64,000 nt of DNA from Adiantum capillus-veneris (GCA_014529385.2 CM043968.1:125759518-125823517); one strand, 5' to 3'. Positions 34,176-46,399 are shown, counted from the first letter of the stretch. Numbers and translations: made by a program. The notes: generated by a model not told the origin, from the letters alone.

Positions 34176-35113
34176 GAAGGTTTTGCGATAAAGCCTAAGA
34201 AGCCAACACGGGCAGAAGTGGTGTGTAGACTCAAGAAATCTTTGTATGGATTAAAGCAAGGGTCAAGGCAATGGTAAATCAAGCTTGATAAGTACATTCA
34301 GTCCCAAGGTTACATATGGAGCTAAGAGGATCACTGCTTGTACACAAAGAGGTTGAATGATGGTTCCCTCATCATTATGATTTTGTACGTGGATGATATG
34401 CTCATAGCCGAAAAGTCAAAATATGAGATTTCACTTCTCAAGGATGCCTTAAGCAAGCAGTTTTCTATGAAATATTTGGGTGATGCACATCAAATCTTGA
34501 TATGCATATCAAGAGAGAACACAAACGTGGTATACTTGAACTTTTGTAGGAAGAGTATATTCATAAGGTCTTGCAACGTTTTAATATGTAAGGGGGGAAA
34601 TCATTGAGTACCCCAATGGAAACATACCAAAGACTTCGCAAGCATGATTGTCCAAAATCGGATGTTGAAAAGGCAAAGATGGCAAGGTTTTGTATTCTTC
34701 GGTAGTTGGCAATCTCATGTTTGCCATGATTAGCACCCAGCCAGACATTGCATATGCAGTGGGAGTGGTCAGTAGGTTTATGGAAAATCCAGGCAGAAAG
34801 CATTGGGAAGTAGTGAAGCACATCTTGAGATACATCAAGGGCTTAGCTAGCAAGTGCTTACGCTTTGGGAATAGTGATGCATCCATAGTCGGATACACTG
34901 ATTCAGATTATGCACATTGAGCTAGTCAAAGTTCACACAGATGAAAACCCAACGGATGCTCTAACAAAGAGCTTGGCCAGAGCGGTTTGCACATTTCATA
35001 GAGATGATGGGTGTACGGTGAAGCTACAATCATGCTTCAGGTTTGCACATTTGTACATAGTATCCCCTACATTCTTTAGCCACTTGGGCCATGTTGGCCT
35101 CCAAGTGGGAGAT
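34176..35113 (+). pseudogene. copia A RT/RNase H remnant (unit 2 copy)
   Basis: Copy of the 3' half of copia A pol. It keeps an intact catalytic box: LIIMILYVDDMLIAEKSKYE (34,368 on), where unit 1 has YVDE. RNase H follows (STQPDIAYAVGVVSRFMENP, 34,690-34,920) and is truncated by a ~300-bp deletion that joins SDYAH directly to IELVKVHTDENPTDAL. The frame before 34,338 has shifts and stops. Upstream GAG and integrase are absent because the duplication began inside pol. Confidence 0.82.
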
Positions 35114-35291
35114 TGTTGGGTTTTAGGGCCCATGGTCGGGCGTTTGCCCACTTACTCATTGTTTGCTCATAAAATAAATAAGGCGAAGAGATTCACGTAC
35201 TCTCTAATGCTCCACCGAACATAGTTTCTGCCTCCTGCATCTCCTTCCCCCTTCTCTCCATCCCTTCCCTTGGATTCCATAGCATCCATCA
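35114..35291 (+). repeat. 3' LTR of copia A (unit 2 copy)
   Basis: 178 bp from TGTTGGGTTTTAGGGC to CATCCATCA, preceded by the polypurine tract AAGTGGGAGAT and followed by CTCAG, the same right flank as the original insertion at 18,790. This shows it is a copy of the locus, not an independent insertion. Confidence 0.88.
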
Positions 35292-35888
35292 CTCAGAATC
35301 ATTTAAAAAGAACTTGGAATCACTTAGAAAAAAGCATTTGAAAGCACTCAAAAAGATTTCAAAAGTACTTCCAAGTACTTGGAAGCCTTTGAAATTTATT
35401 TGAAGCACTAAGAAGCAGTCACGATCACTAATCAGCACACGGAGGTACTCGGAAGTACTTGGCATGGTAACACACAAGAATGGATTGTCAAGAACTTGGA
35501 AGACCTTGAAGCATTTGGAATCATTATGGGACATTTGGAAGCACTTGGATGCACTAATAGGCAATCATGAGCAATTGGAATCATTTATCAATCTCAATCA
35601 AACACTATATATCACGGTTATGTACCATAATGGACTACCATACACATGAAAATAGCTGGTGGAGGCACCTTCAAGCTATAAATGCATTTTGAAAAGATTA
35701 CAAGCACATAGTAAAGCACCTAAATAACACTAAGTAAAGCATTATGACACACTCCTAAGTGTTTGGGCTGATATACATGAGGAAAATTGAGTAGATGGAG
35801 TGGATGAAGTACATGGAGACTCTTGTTTATTCTCTTTTGAACAACATCTTTCTTGTTTGGTGAGATGCGGGTTTCCACCAAATAGAAT
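35292..35888 (+). repeat. AAGCACTTGG minisatellite (unit 2 copy)
   Basis: Copy of 18,790-19,384 with the same order of degenerate units and the same following unique DNA up to the point (CCACCAAATAGAATT) where the two units part. Confidence 0.75.
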
Positions 35889-36480
35889 TGAAACACAATT
35901 TCTTTGATTTCAATTGTTAAGATGCTTCCTCTATACAGTTGACGGTGACAAGCATTCAAGGGAAGTGCCCCCTCCTCCACATCATGTTGCAGCAGAAAAT
36001 TGGCAACAATTACATTTCTTTGGTGACATCATAAAGCCTTGGCAACATCTCTACTACTTGTTTGATTGTTACCCCCAGTTTCTCCATTGAGGCATGCCAT
36101 GATAGTAGCACATTTCCAAAACAGCTCATTATTTGAATGAGGTGTCGTCACCTCAGATAATGTATGAAAAACACTAGAGAAAATTACTATCTCAATTGTT
36201 TTTTATGTGGATTGCAACGTTGAGAATGTTGGATGAAGAAGGAGTTTCTATAGAATCTTCTTTTGAAGACCCTCAGCAAGCCCATTTGTTTGAGCACGCC
36301 AACACGTAGCAATTGCCCTAAAAAGTTTCATTGCCTCTCACTCATTAGTGTCACGATGCTCACGTGTTTGTGCCATACTCTTGTGAATGCTTCTTTGTTC
36401 CCTCTTCTTTGCAGCCCAGTAGTTTAGTAGACCTGCCAACAGTTCCCTTGGGGTGTGTTGTATAATAGACAATGGAGAAA
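35889..36480 (-). pseudogene. Unknown decayed ORF private to unit 2
   Basis: The minus strand from about 36,450 to 35,890 keeps one frame over ~190 codons with four stops. It includes TPRELLAGLLNYWAAKKREQ, EAMKLFRAIATCWRAQTNGL, SNNELFWKCATIMACLNGET and VIVANFLLQHDVEEGALPLN. The long-range frame retention and the Trp/Cys/Leu pattern suggest a real former protein, possibly helical repeats. I do not recognise it. It replaces the copia B fragment of unit 1. Confidence 0.4.
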
Positions 36481-36599
36481 GATATAGCTTGTATGTATTA
36501 CTATTGTTATCATGTGATTCCATGTGGAGCCATAATGAGGTTAATGATACAACAAAGAAAACCATCAAAACACAGCCATAGTACTTATGGGGGGGGGGG

Positions 36600-36671
<72 letters not shown>

Positions 36672-36853
36672 AATAAGATGCTACACTGTTGAGATATTGC
36701 AGTGGTGGCCAGATATCAGAGAGCCAATAGCTACTGAATATGGCATGCCCCGAAGCAGTTGCAGAGGCTGTGAAGGAGAGAGATGGAGTTCATTGTGAGC
36801 CCTAAACTGGGAGATAAGCAAAACTAAGGATCCCAAAAGAAGAGGCAATGGAG

Positions 36854-36896
<43 letters not shown>

Positions 36897-37002
36897 AGAG
36901 AGGAGAGAGAGATGGCACAGGAACAGGTCTAGGGAGGGAGGGACCCATTGAGCGAGCACTAGAGAGTCTAAAAGTAGCAGCATCGAGAGAATATTCAATA
37001 GA
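36481..37002. repeat. G-run, GA and AT microsatellites
   Basis: A run of 14 G (36,589-36,602) leads into (GA)n to 36,669, and (AT)n lies at 36,858-36,892 followed by a purine-rich stretch. Open frames crossing these (36,338-36,673 and 36,472-36,798) are repeat artefacts. Confidence 0.85.
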
Positions 37003-39107
37003 GGAACTAATTGATAACTATATCGCACTCATGGTTATGTGAGGCATATTTATAAAACATAATACAACTATGTACATAGAAATCCAACTCTCTTGTGTAT
37101 GTATATGATAGACTACAATGTGCCATTTGATGTATCTAGTCTAGAAGGAATATGTCATAGTGGGAATCAAATAGACATGCCAAAAACAACCTTGATACTA
37201 GTTGTTCAATATATTATTCCAAAGAGCAAGTGGACATACATGAGCCCTCCATGAGTAGTATGCTAGAATTCTTCAAAATGGAAGGTTAGTTAGACAGTAC
37301 TTGAAACAACCCAAAGAAGTTGTTTAATTGATTTACTTCAAAGAATCTTAGGGTTGCTTTTAGCCAACACATAGTGAGGGCCTCTATTCAATGCAATGGC
37401 CTACGCTTGGCCTTTGCACACTACTAGCCTAAAATAGCAACCAACAAACAAATGTCAACTCCTAACTTACTGTGTATGATATGTCCAACATATACATGTC
37501 TCTTTGAATGCATCAATTTTGGGATATCTCCTCGTGCTTGCCATTGCTTTGGTTGACACACGGTTATCGCTTGCATGATATGTTCAACAAGCACAAGGAA
37601 AAGCAGCTCTAGGATGCATTCTCACTCAATGCAAAGTGAGGGCTTGTATCCAAAATGCAATCATGTACAATTTCCTTTTGAAGTCTACCAGGCTAACCAC
37701 CTAGCAAATATCAACTGATGTAGGATATGCCCAATAGAGGCTAGATTGAGAAGCTATGGGTTGCCTCTTGGACAATGTGTGTGGTAGGATATTCCCTAAG
37801 AAAGAAGCCGGAGGTTGTTTCCACCATATGAAAATCAAAGGCCTCTCTTCAATTTCATTTACCTATACTTGCACCTCGAATGTCACTAGCATGCGAGGCC
37901 ACAAATTCATGATGAGTAAGTTAGATAGAGGGTGTTGGAAAAAGACATGCTTCGCGGAGCTTTGACATGTGGCTATATAAGGCACTAAAATGAGGTGATG
38001 AAGGTTGACAGGCAGCAGGGGTTGATGAAAAGGACATGCAAATGAAGGGGTTGTTAATGAGCTCCCTATCAGGGATATCATCATTTTCAATTGTGTCTTT
38101 AATCACTTTCACGTTGATGTTCAGATTTAGGAAAGGTTTCATCTCACTATGATTGTAGAATTAAGAATGAGGTAAAGAGGCCTACAAAAGAAGAGACAGT
38201 AAAGGAGATAGAGAGGGAGATAGGAATACCTCTACCTTCGATACATCCAATTTGCACACCTCTTTTCCAATGCAAACTTGATCACTCACACTCTTCAATA
38301 TGGTTTGTGAGTTTTTAGACATGCATACTACATTCGACGCCATGTCGTTTGTTGTTTATAAATTGTGGTCACTGCTTGCTTATAAATTGTGTTACCACTT
38401 ATAAATTTTGTCAGTTGTCTGCTTTGTTAGTATTCTTTTTCACATTGGAAGTTCTTTTTTCTTGCATACAAACAACTTTTCATGAGTGCATACACATGGT
38501 GTTTGGTGATGCAAGCCTTCAAAAACTATCTAATTATGTAATAAAGTGTTGTTTTTCACATTGCAAGTTTCTTTTACTCGTATAGGTATTGCTTTTCAAA
38601 AACTTGTCAAATTACTAAATGCTTTTCATGAGCTCAAAAATTAGCATGTAGTATTTTGTGATTCCAACATTCAAAATTGTCTATTAGATATTTAAGGTAA
38701 ATATGATAGCTACATTTTTCATCATGTTTTTACTTTTCTCTTAGACTTGTTTATACCTTGTGACAAGTGCAAGGGTCACAGGTGGCTTCATTAAGTTGAT
38801 TCTAGTTGGAATCAATATTCAGGAGAGGATTGCCTTTGCTTAGCCTTGAGCCGGTTGAAAATCGAGCCTAGCCGAAATTGAGCAAATTTCAAAAAAATTG
38901 CTATTATTTCCAATTTTCTTCTTTGCAAGGTGGAAACTCGGCGTAAAGAGACTTTCCCGAACATTGATTAGAATTAAGCTATAGAATGCAAGAAAATTCA
39001 AGTCATGTGAGGCTTTGAAAGGAAAGGTGCAATAAAAAGAGCACATCATTATACATATATATGTGTGTGTGTGTGTATGTGTGCATGCGCACACATAAAT
39101 ACATATA

Positions 39108-39196
<89 letters not shown>

Positions 39197-39202
39197 ATAT
39201 AC

Positions 39203-39241
<39 letters not shown>

Positions 39242-40817
39242 AAAAGAAAGAGAGAGAATTTACTAGAATTATGCAAAGTGAAGCTTCACTTTGGTATTCT
39301 AAAACAATAGAATACAAAAAAATTCTAGACATGTAATAAATAGACCCATTTAATAAGTCTTATTTGCCACTGAAAGCATTGAAAGTATCCGTAACTCAAA
39401 TCTCCTCTAAGGCTTCTTTTAGAAAACCAAAAAAAAATTCTCACTAAAATTCTCATTGAAAGTGTGTGTGTTTGTTTTTGACGTTAAAAGCTCTTCTTTT
39501 CTTCTCAATTCTCACTCAACAAAGTTCAAAAGTAAGGTACATAAAAAGTTCTTTTAAACTATGCAAGTTTAAAAGAAAAAGTTCAAAAGTAAGGTACACA
39601 AAAAGTTCTTTTCTCTTGTTCTCTTCTCACACTATGAAAGTATGTTTTTTTCTTTTGGGCTTTGGAACAGAAGCCTTAGAGAAGAAGAGAGTGAGACAAA
39701 CATGTGAAATTTTATTATTTTTTATATTGTTTGGACCTATTATTTCATGCCAAGACATGGAAATCTTTAACTTTTAAATGGGTCCTTTAGTTGATTCATT
39801 TGACTTACTTTTCATTTTATGGTTTTTGGTCCCTAAAATAAACTCAAAAGTATCGAATAGAAAGAACTCATGTCCTTTCAAATGCTTAAAAAAAACTCAA
39901 AAGTCTTGAATAGAAAGAACTCACGTCCTTTCAAATGCCAAAAAGACTATATTCATATAAGTTTCATCTATGATATAAAGTATTGGTTCAATAATATTTA
40001 AAAAAAAATTCTAACTTATACAGAGTCCTTTAACTTAAGGGCTTCACAAAAGATTTATTTTTAAATTATTTTATTATTCTTTATATTTATCAAATCTATC
40101 TTTTTTATGAAAGCATTAAAATACTCTTTTGATTTACTTTTTCAATGTGTCTTTTTAAATTATTATTTTTAGTTTATTTATTTTATTTTATTTTATTTTT
40201 AAATGATAATATGCAATGTGCACTTTTCACCTCATTATTTAAGTGGAGCATTTTTTTTTTCCAAACTCACATTCATGAGTGTAGTGTATTAAACATGTGA
40301 AGAAAATTAACAAGGGAGCCACAAGCTCTTAGCGAGTCTTGAGGAGACATGTTGTACATCAAAGACTTCACGAGTCCTTACTCAAGAAACTTTACTCACA
40401 CACCTAAACAAGCCCCCTAAGTTCTTCTTGATGATATAAACTATTCATGATATAGGATATATAATCAATAATATAATGTATTTATTTTATTTTATTTTAT
40501 TTTAAATGGTAATGTGCAATGTGCACCTTTCACCTTGTTATTCAAATGAAACTTTTTCTAATATATAAGCCATTTGTAATTATATATGTATAATAAATAC
40601 TATAATTGTATATTAAACCATAACAAAAATTCCATGTGATTGTAAGCACTCATTTAAAATTACTATCCATAAATCTCATCCCCCCTTAACTTAGCAGGCC
40701 TTCATGCCTCCTCACCATGTTAAAAAGTGCTCAGTTGAGCTTGAATTTTATTAACCAACGAAAGTTACAAGCAGCCTTAGTATATCCTTTGCACATGGAA
40801 CTCCATTAAAAAATACC
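37003..40817. other. Non-coding AT-rich DNA (unit 2 copy)
   Basis: Partner of 20,807-24,419, with no supported gene. It contains a large compound microsatellite at 39,061-39,255 (GT, about 69 bp of AT at 39,112-39,180, GT, AT, AG), much expanded over the unit 1 version at 22,888-22,941. The ~300-bp direct repeat (ATGCAATGTGCACTTTTCACC) is present at 40,207 and 40,515. Confidence 0.6.
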
Positions 40818-41971
40818 TCAAGGGGTCACACTTCCATGACTACTCTTCCTTAAGAAGTGTACAATTCTTATTCCTTCTACAATGGATTTTCCAAAACAAC
40901 ATTTGTGTCGCAAGGCTCGCATTTTTTTCTTAAAGAGTAGCTCGTTCTTTGATTGCCAAACTGCTCTCAATATTATAGCTCTTACAATGCAGATCCTCAT
41001 TGTCAATGCGTCTAGAGCCCAAGGCCAGGTCTCTTCTAAAGAAGGGAGTTTCCAAATCTGTATACACCTATCTGTTGATTGTGCCCGTGAAGACTCTGAT
41101 TTGAGTACATCCCCCAAACAAGTGCGTGAGGGTTTCATCCGGGTGCTTGCATCTCACGCACTGACCTTTGGTCAAGTCTCTTGCTTTAGCTTTAACTCCA
41201 AGTGTCAAGAACCCAAAGAGTACTTGTGAGAGGAGAACTTTGTCTCTCTCTTTACATTTGGCTTCCAGATGTTTCCAACTCCTTGACTCCACTTACTAAC
41301 TGCCCATTTTTTGGACCATGTCTTGTTGAGATGTTCTATCTAGACCTCTATAGAGCAAAGCTTTTCATAAATTGTTTTGGTCTTGGGCGCACATAATTTT
41401 TTTTCACCAGGCCACTTCCAAGCTTTCCAATCAAGTAGTGTGGAGCAGGAAGGGTTAGGTTTGAAATTTTTTCATGTAATCTTCCAGTGAGGATCTCCTC
41501 GTGGAGTGAGAGATTGTTGCACTACTTTAGATGCTCCAAATTTTTCCAGTTCCCTTTTTTATGATCCCAAAGGGAATCCAATGTGTTAAAGTCCTTGTCG
41601 TTAAGATTCTTGGCTATTTCAATCCAGTGGTCATTAAGGCCCAAGCCTTCCACTAGGGGCCCCAAGGAGACTAGTATCTAGTTGTACCCTTCCAGTACCT
41701 GGTCTCTTCCTTCCACATGAGCGCATCTGCAGCTTTACCACATTTATCTATGAATTTCCCATTAAATCCACCTAGTTGATTTCTCATCCCGATGGGGGAC
41801 GAAGTCTGTTTTGTATGTTGAGGTTGGACCATGAGCCACCTTTAGACCTCATGCGGGCTTCCATTACCATTTACCTTTTCATACAAGCCTGGTTCTCTTC
41901 TGAGATGGCAAGGGCACAAAAAAATCATGGGTGACAAGGTCCAAGATTCCCAGTCCACCTTGAGCTTTAGT
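40818..41971 (-). pseudogene. L1-type LINE remnant (unit 2 copy)
   Basis: Minus-strand partner of the unit 1 LINE. The RVT zinc-finger tail is at 41,292-41,068 (LTKGQCVRCKHPDETLTHLF), the end at 41,138-40,818, and the distal RT text near 42,024-41,842 carries stops. The solo LTR of unit 1 is absent, leaving the undisturbed site at about 41,524. The RT N-terminal half is missing: the text stops at CTTGAGCTTTAGT (41,970), where a deletion and then a solo LTR occurred. Confidence 0.75.
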
Positions 41972-41976
41972 ATTCC

Positions 41977-42932
41977 TGTTGACCGCCGGGTCAACAACAC
42001 AACATAACTCAAGTTTGGTACCAAACTCTTATCTTTTGCGAGTTATGAAATGCTGCGGATTATGGCTATAAACGTCATTTGTAATGAATAGTTATTCTCG
42101 TTTCAGAAGCCAGTGTGCAATGGCACTTCTAGATTGTAAATACAAAGCCATTTGACCTTTTCAACCCCATTTTTGGTTAAACCTAAGGTAGCCTTAGTAT
42201 ATAAGGTACCTAGGTCATTTTGTAAAGGAGACTTTTATCATAATCAAAACTTTAGCGCTGCTGTCTACTGTGTGTGAGAGAGAAAGAGAGTGAGCGTGAG
42301 CTTTATCCTCTTGCTACGCCCGGCTCGCTCAACACATTGGAGATACGACTGCACCATTGTTGTAGGCTCGAGGAGAGCTACGTGACAACGCCAAACATTC
42401 CACGCGAGAAAGCGCACACGCCGACGCATCTATGAGCTATTTGTGGTCGTAAGTGTATCAAATGATGTCTATTTTCTGCGTGCTAGTAGTCTATAGAATC
42501 TTGGCGACATAAGCTACACATATGTACTCATAAATTTCAGTTTCGGGCACTTTTAAAATTCTGCTCTGTCATCCTACACATTTTCCGCAGATGGGTTTAG
42601 AGTGAGGGTTTTGAGTGTAGAAGCTTAGGGACATGTGTATCCTAGTGAGGGGATGGTGTTCCTTAATTTTTGTATGAATCTGGCATGATTAGGTGAGTTA
42701 CCTTCCGTATATGTGTATGTGGCTAGGTGGTGTAGTTGAGAGCAGTGAGGTTCTTGATTGTGGTTTAGTTGGCCTTCCAGAGTGTTGTATGTGTAGGATG
42801 GTCTCAGCTTGACAAGCTAAAGAGATTTCCTCCGTGTGCCTATCGTGTCATCTATGTCCTCGATTGACATTATGTTGATCTAGGTAGTGTTTGCATGCAC
42901 TTCATGGGTGTGTGAGTCGCTCCAGTCCAACA
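41977..42932 (+). mobile_element. Solo LTR, private to unit 2
   Basis: 956 bp from TGTTGACCGCCGGG to CCAGTCCAACA, flanked by a perfect 5-bp target duplication ATTCC at 41,972-41,976 and 42,933-42,937. Terminal TGTTG/CAACA are inverted. A TATA box (AGTATATAAGG, about 42,196) points rightward. Removing it joins GAGCTTTAGTATTCC to TTTCTTCACACTGG, which matches unit 1 at 26,612 but skips about 330 bp of LINE, so the deletion came before this insertion. It is unrelated by eye to the solo LTR in unit 1. Confidence 0.9.
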
Positions 42933-42999
42933 ATTCCTTTCTTCACACTGGATTCAAGCATACCTTGAGTAAAGGAATTGTTGAGTTAGTAAAAATCAT

Positions 43000-43450
43000 A
43001 AGTAAGTAAAAACCATAAGTAAGTTGTGATAATTAGCTATGGTTAGAAAGTTAATCTAGCTATTTCATTAAGCCAAAACAAACTGATTTTAGCTTAAAAT
43101 AAAAGGGAGAATTTATCTAATAATGTTAGATAATTATAAATATTTATCAAAGTTATAAAAAATCATAATTAAATTGTGATAACTAACTTATAGTCAAAAA
43201 AATAATCTAGCTATTTAATTAAGTCAAAATAGACTCATTTTAGCTAAAAATAAAAGGGGAAAATTATCTAATTAAGTTAGATAGATAAATATATTTATCA
43301 AAGTTAATAGAGATCATAAGTAAGCTGTGCTAATTAGATTATGGTCATAAAGTTAATCTAGCTATTTAACTAAGCCAAAACAGGCTGATTTTAGCTGAAA
43401 GTAAAAGAGGAAAATTAGATAGCTAACTTGGATAACTACAAAGTAATTAC
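43000..43450. repeat. ~153-bp AT-rich tandem repeats (unit 2)
   Basis: Copies begin at about 43,053, 43,211 and 43,361 with TAGCTATTTAATTAAG and TTTTAGCTAAAAATAAAAGG. Same family as 28,100-28,463. Confidence 0.75.
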
Positions 43451-44516
43451 CAGAGTTAGAAAATATCATCATCTACTTTTGATAATTATAACATAATTAT
43501 TTAGTTAGTTTAAGTAATTACAAGAGATCAAAAACCCTATTTTAAGCAAAAAAAATTTAATTAAGATAAATAGAAATTATTGTTAAAAGTCTCTAAGAAA
43601 ATTACTAGAAGTATAAACCATTGATATGAAGCTGAGGAAATTCAATCTTTAAGAGATAATGAATAAAATAAATATTAATCCTAAAATAAGCAAGTTTCAA
43701 GCTTAATAAAGATGTAGAAATTTATAAGAAAATTAAGAGAGCTTAGAAAACCCTTAAGGAAGCTATGATAAAGTTATCTTACACATATAGGCAAATAGAA
43801 AATTACCATTTAGGACTACAAATTCAACCTTAGTTGGGTTAAAAAGAGGAATTAAATTGAATACGAAGGTTAAGTCAAGTTTTTGGATGATTTTCCTAAT
43901 AAATAGATGTCCTTTTTTATAAGGACAAGAAATCATGGCACCAAAAAGGACCCGAGCCAATCCTCAATCTGATGATGAGGTTAGTATTCCTAAAAAGGCT
44001 AGAGCATCGCACGACGACGAGGCCGAGCCTAGTAGTAGGCCTACTGATGAGAGCATTCAGGCCCCAGCACTGCAACAAATGGCCGACCAATCGTAGGTGG
44101 GTCTTCTTTATAATTAAGTTTAAATAATTCAAGTTTTTCTTTAATATTAACATTGCATACATAAAAGAGGGAGTAAGGAATTAGGAAAAGTAAAACTAGC
44201 TGAAACAGAAGACATCTTCCAAGAAACGAATGTGCACTTGTTTGTAAATTCGAAAGGAATTGTTTGGGATAAGGCTGGTTCACTTAGGAAAGAATAATTG
44301 GTCATCCTTAAGACAGCTTGTCTCAAGACACCTCTGATTCCTTGGAATATTCTCACTTCAGGTGATGAGTAATGATGTCTTATCAGCCATGGACGAGTCA
44401 GTTTTCCCATGTACGTGGAGTCTGTACCTCCTACATATTTATGTTTGTGGATACTACTTAGGATATCGTTTTTATCCTAGGGGAATCGTCCAGTTCTATG
44501 GGCAAAACTGGTTTGG
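43451..44516 (+). other. Unit 2 stretch missing from unit 1, with a short gag-like start
   Basis: About 1.07 kb with no partner in unit 1. A 53-codon frame at 43,935-44,096 begins MAPKRTRANPQSDDEVSIPK and continues with Ser/Glu-rich text. It resembles the basic, low-complexity N-termini (MPPRRTRAN-like) of plant gypsy GAG proteins, but no capsid domain follows. The rest has no frame of interest. Either it was lost from unit 1 when the gypsy LTR moved next to the repeats, or gained here. Confidence 0.4.
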
Positions 44517-45503
44517 CGTATGGGCAACCTGAACTTTGTGTGATGGGTTTCCATCCTGTTTATAAATAAGGAAGGGTGTTGTTGTTTCATGCATGTATAG
44601 GTGTGCTTGAGACAAGTGGAGTACATGTCAGGGTTGTCAAGATATATTATAAGTGAATGTACCTTGACTTAAGTCTAAAGATGTTTGTTTTCTAAAAGAC
44701 TGTTTTCAATGATGATTTCCATGATTTGTCTCAATGAATTACTGTGCGGAAAAAATGAAAAGGAAACCATTATTTTAAATGTTGAAACACAAGTGGTAGT
44801 AATTAGGAAACAAACGAATCATGTGTGAGTCTGGGGTGGTAAGTGAGGATTGACTAAGTTTGTAAATCATGGATGGGTGGACCTGATTAGTCAGCAGGTA
44901 ATTATCCATTCCCACGTACTAAAAACATTTAGAATACTTCTCCAATTGAAAGAGGAGTTCACCTTGGGGGGTGCACTATGTAATCATATTAATGTATAAC
45001 GTAAAGGAGGGGTTTTAAAATGAAAAAAAAAAAGGCAATTTAACAGAGATACATTAAAATAAGGGGGTTTTATATTTAATTTTGGAAAAAATTCCTAAAA
45101 TAAGGGGTCATTTTATTCGTTCAAACATGTTAAAAGAGGGTTTTTTTAATACCCCACGAACGCATGCTATATAGGGGGGTACTGAATGGTGAACCCCCAG
45201 AGGATTTCACCAGTGGCTGTGCCCTCACATCTGTTAGGGGGGAAAAAGCGTTGGTTGAGAATACCTTAGCCCAAATTGTGGAAGTTATAGGGCTGAAAAC
45301 AGTTTTGGATTTTTAAGATGTTGTCCCATTTCCGCTAAGAGATAGGACTAGGTCTTCTTCTAGGGCTATATATCCAAGCTATTGTCAATGGTAAAGGTTT
45401 ATTTCCTGGACCCTGCTTACTTAGAGACTCTGACTCATATAGGCCTAGAGACCTGTCAAGGAACCCATCCCAATTTTGATATTGGTGGGTTGGGGATCTC
45501 ACA
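44517..45503 (+). repeat. 5' LTR of gypsy element (unit 2), carrying a MITE
   Basis: Partner of 28,464-29,190; once the MITE and its duplicated site are removed it is about 739 bp, close to 727 in unit 1. The first base pair is CG instead of TG. It ends GATCTCACA, followed by the primer site TGGTATCAAAGC at 45,506-45,517. Confidence 0.75.
44964..45203. mobile_element. 240-bp MITE with G-rich ends
   Basis: Insertion absent at the paralogous site in unit 1 (28,880-28,890). Flanked by an 8-bp duplication, AGTTCACC (44,956-44,963) and ATTTCACC (45,204-45,211), one mismatch. Ends are imperfect inverted repeats: TTGGGGGGTGCACTATG on the left, and CCTCTGGGGGTTCACCAT reading in from the right. The interior repeats short AAGGGGGGTT / TAAGGGG motifs. 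Same terminal family as the 1.4-kb element at 56,344-57,788. No coding capacity; it would be mobilised in trans. The 8-bp site would suit hAT elements, though the terminal bases are atypical for hAT. Confidence 0.82.
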
Positions 45504-45599
45504 AATGGTATCAAAGCAAGGTTAATTAAGGTCTTGGACCTAGAGAAAAACATTAAGCTACTAGGGAAAATTGGGTTTTGACAATAGAAATTAAACATA

Positions 45600-46020
45600 T
45601 GTGTAATTGAAATGTAAGAGAGAACGAGAAAAGAGAAATATTGTCCCCATCTGTGCAGGGAGAATTCCTTCTGTAAGTTTTGGGTCTTCAACATCATGTT
45701 TACGAGAGCATGAACATCCCAACGATACACAGTACTATGGAAGACTATAATGAAGATATTGGATTACATGTTTTCCCCACCCACTTGGGGAATTAGCTGG
45801 GGAAGGTTTGGTGCAGTCTTTCTCATAGATGCGGGAGAGCTGGAAGGGTTTGCTTTAAATCTCAAAAGACTCAAGTGGTCTGAGGAGCTTTGAGTAATTG
45901 AAGTATAATTTTTCATAGGAACGGAGGATCCAAATGAAACTTTGGCAATAGATGGTGGTGTTTTAGTGTCACAAAACCAATGGGCATTTGATCAAGTAAC
46001 TACCATAGTCTACCCATGAA
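45600..46020 (+). pseudogene. Unknown leader ORF (unit 2 copy)
   Basis: Partner of 29,302-29,706. It has TGG where unit 1 has the TAG stop (text PPTWGISWGRFGAVFLIDAG), but is broken upstream by a deletion and downstream by TGA after RLKWSEEL. Useful only by comparison with unit 1. Confidence 0.5.
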
Positions 46021-46399
46021 AAATTAGGCCTATGGGTGTAAGCCCTAGCTTTAGAGGGCCAAGAGATGTTGTATTTTGTGATCCTATGTTCGACCCACCC
46101 ATGGTGCATAGGCTTTTTATGTAAGAGTGTTGATGTCCTTGTACATATTAGGTTTCTTGTATCATTCATTGTCTATACCATGAGTTTTCCTGGAATACTG
46201 TATGTCATGTTTATTGGAATAAAGATTAGTGGATTTACTGTTTGATCATTGCAATGTGAATGAAGTGCTAAATGTTTTGAAATAAGTAAATTAGAGAAAA
46301 ACTTAATAAACACTAAACTCCCTAAATTAATCCCAGGGTAACCCTCGCATAAATAGACTCTACACTGTTACACAAGAAAAGAAATTACTACTAAAGTAG
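46021..46399. other. Leader between ORF and gag (unit 2)
   Basis: Untranslated partner of 29,707-30,084. Contains AATAAAG and CCCAGGGTAACCC; no frame. Confidence 0.4.

Noticed and set aside
36338-36798. Open frames across the G-run and GA tract
   Set aside because: Repeat artefacts (Arg-Glu and Ser-Leu runs).
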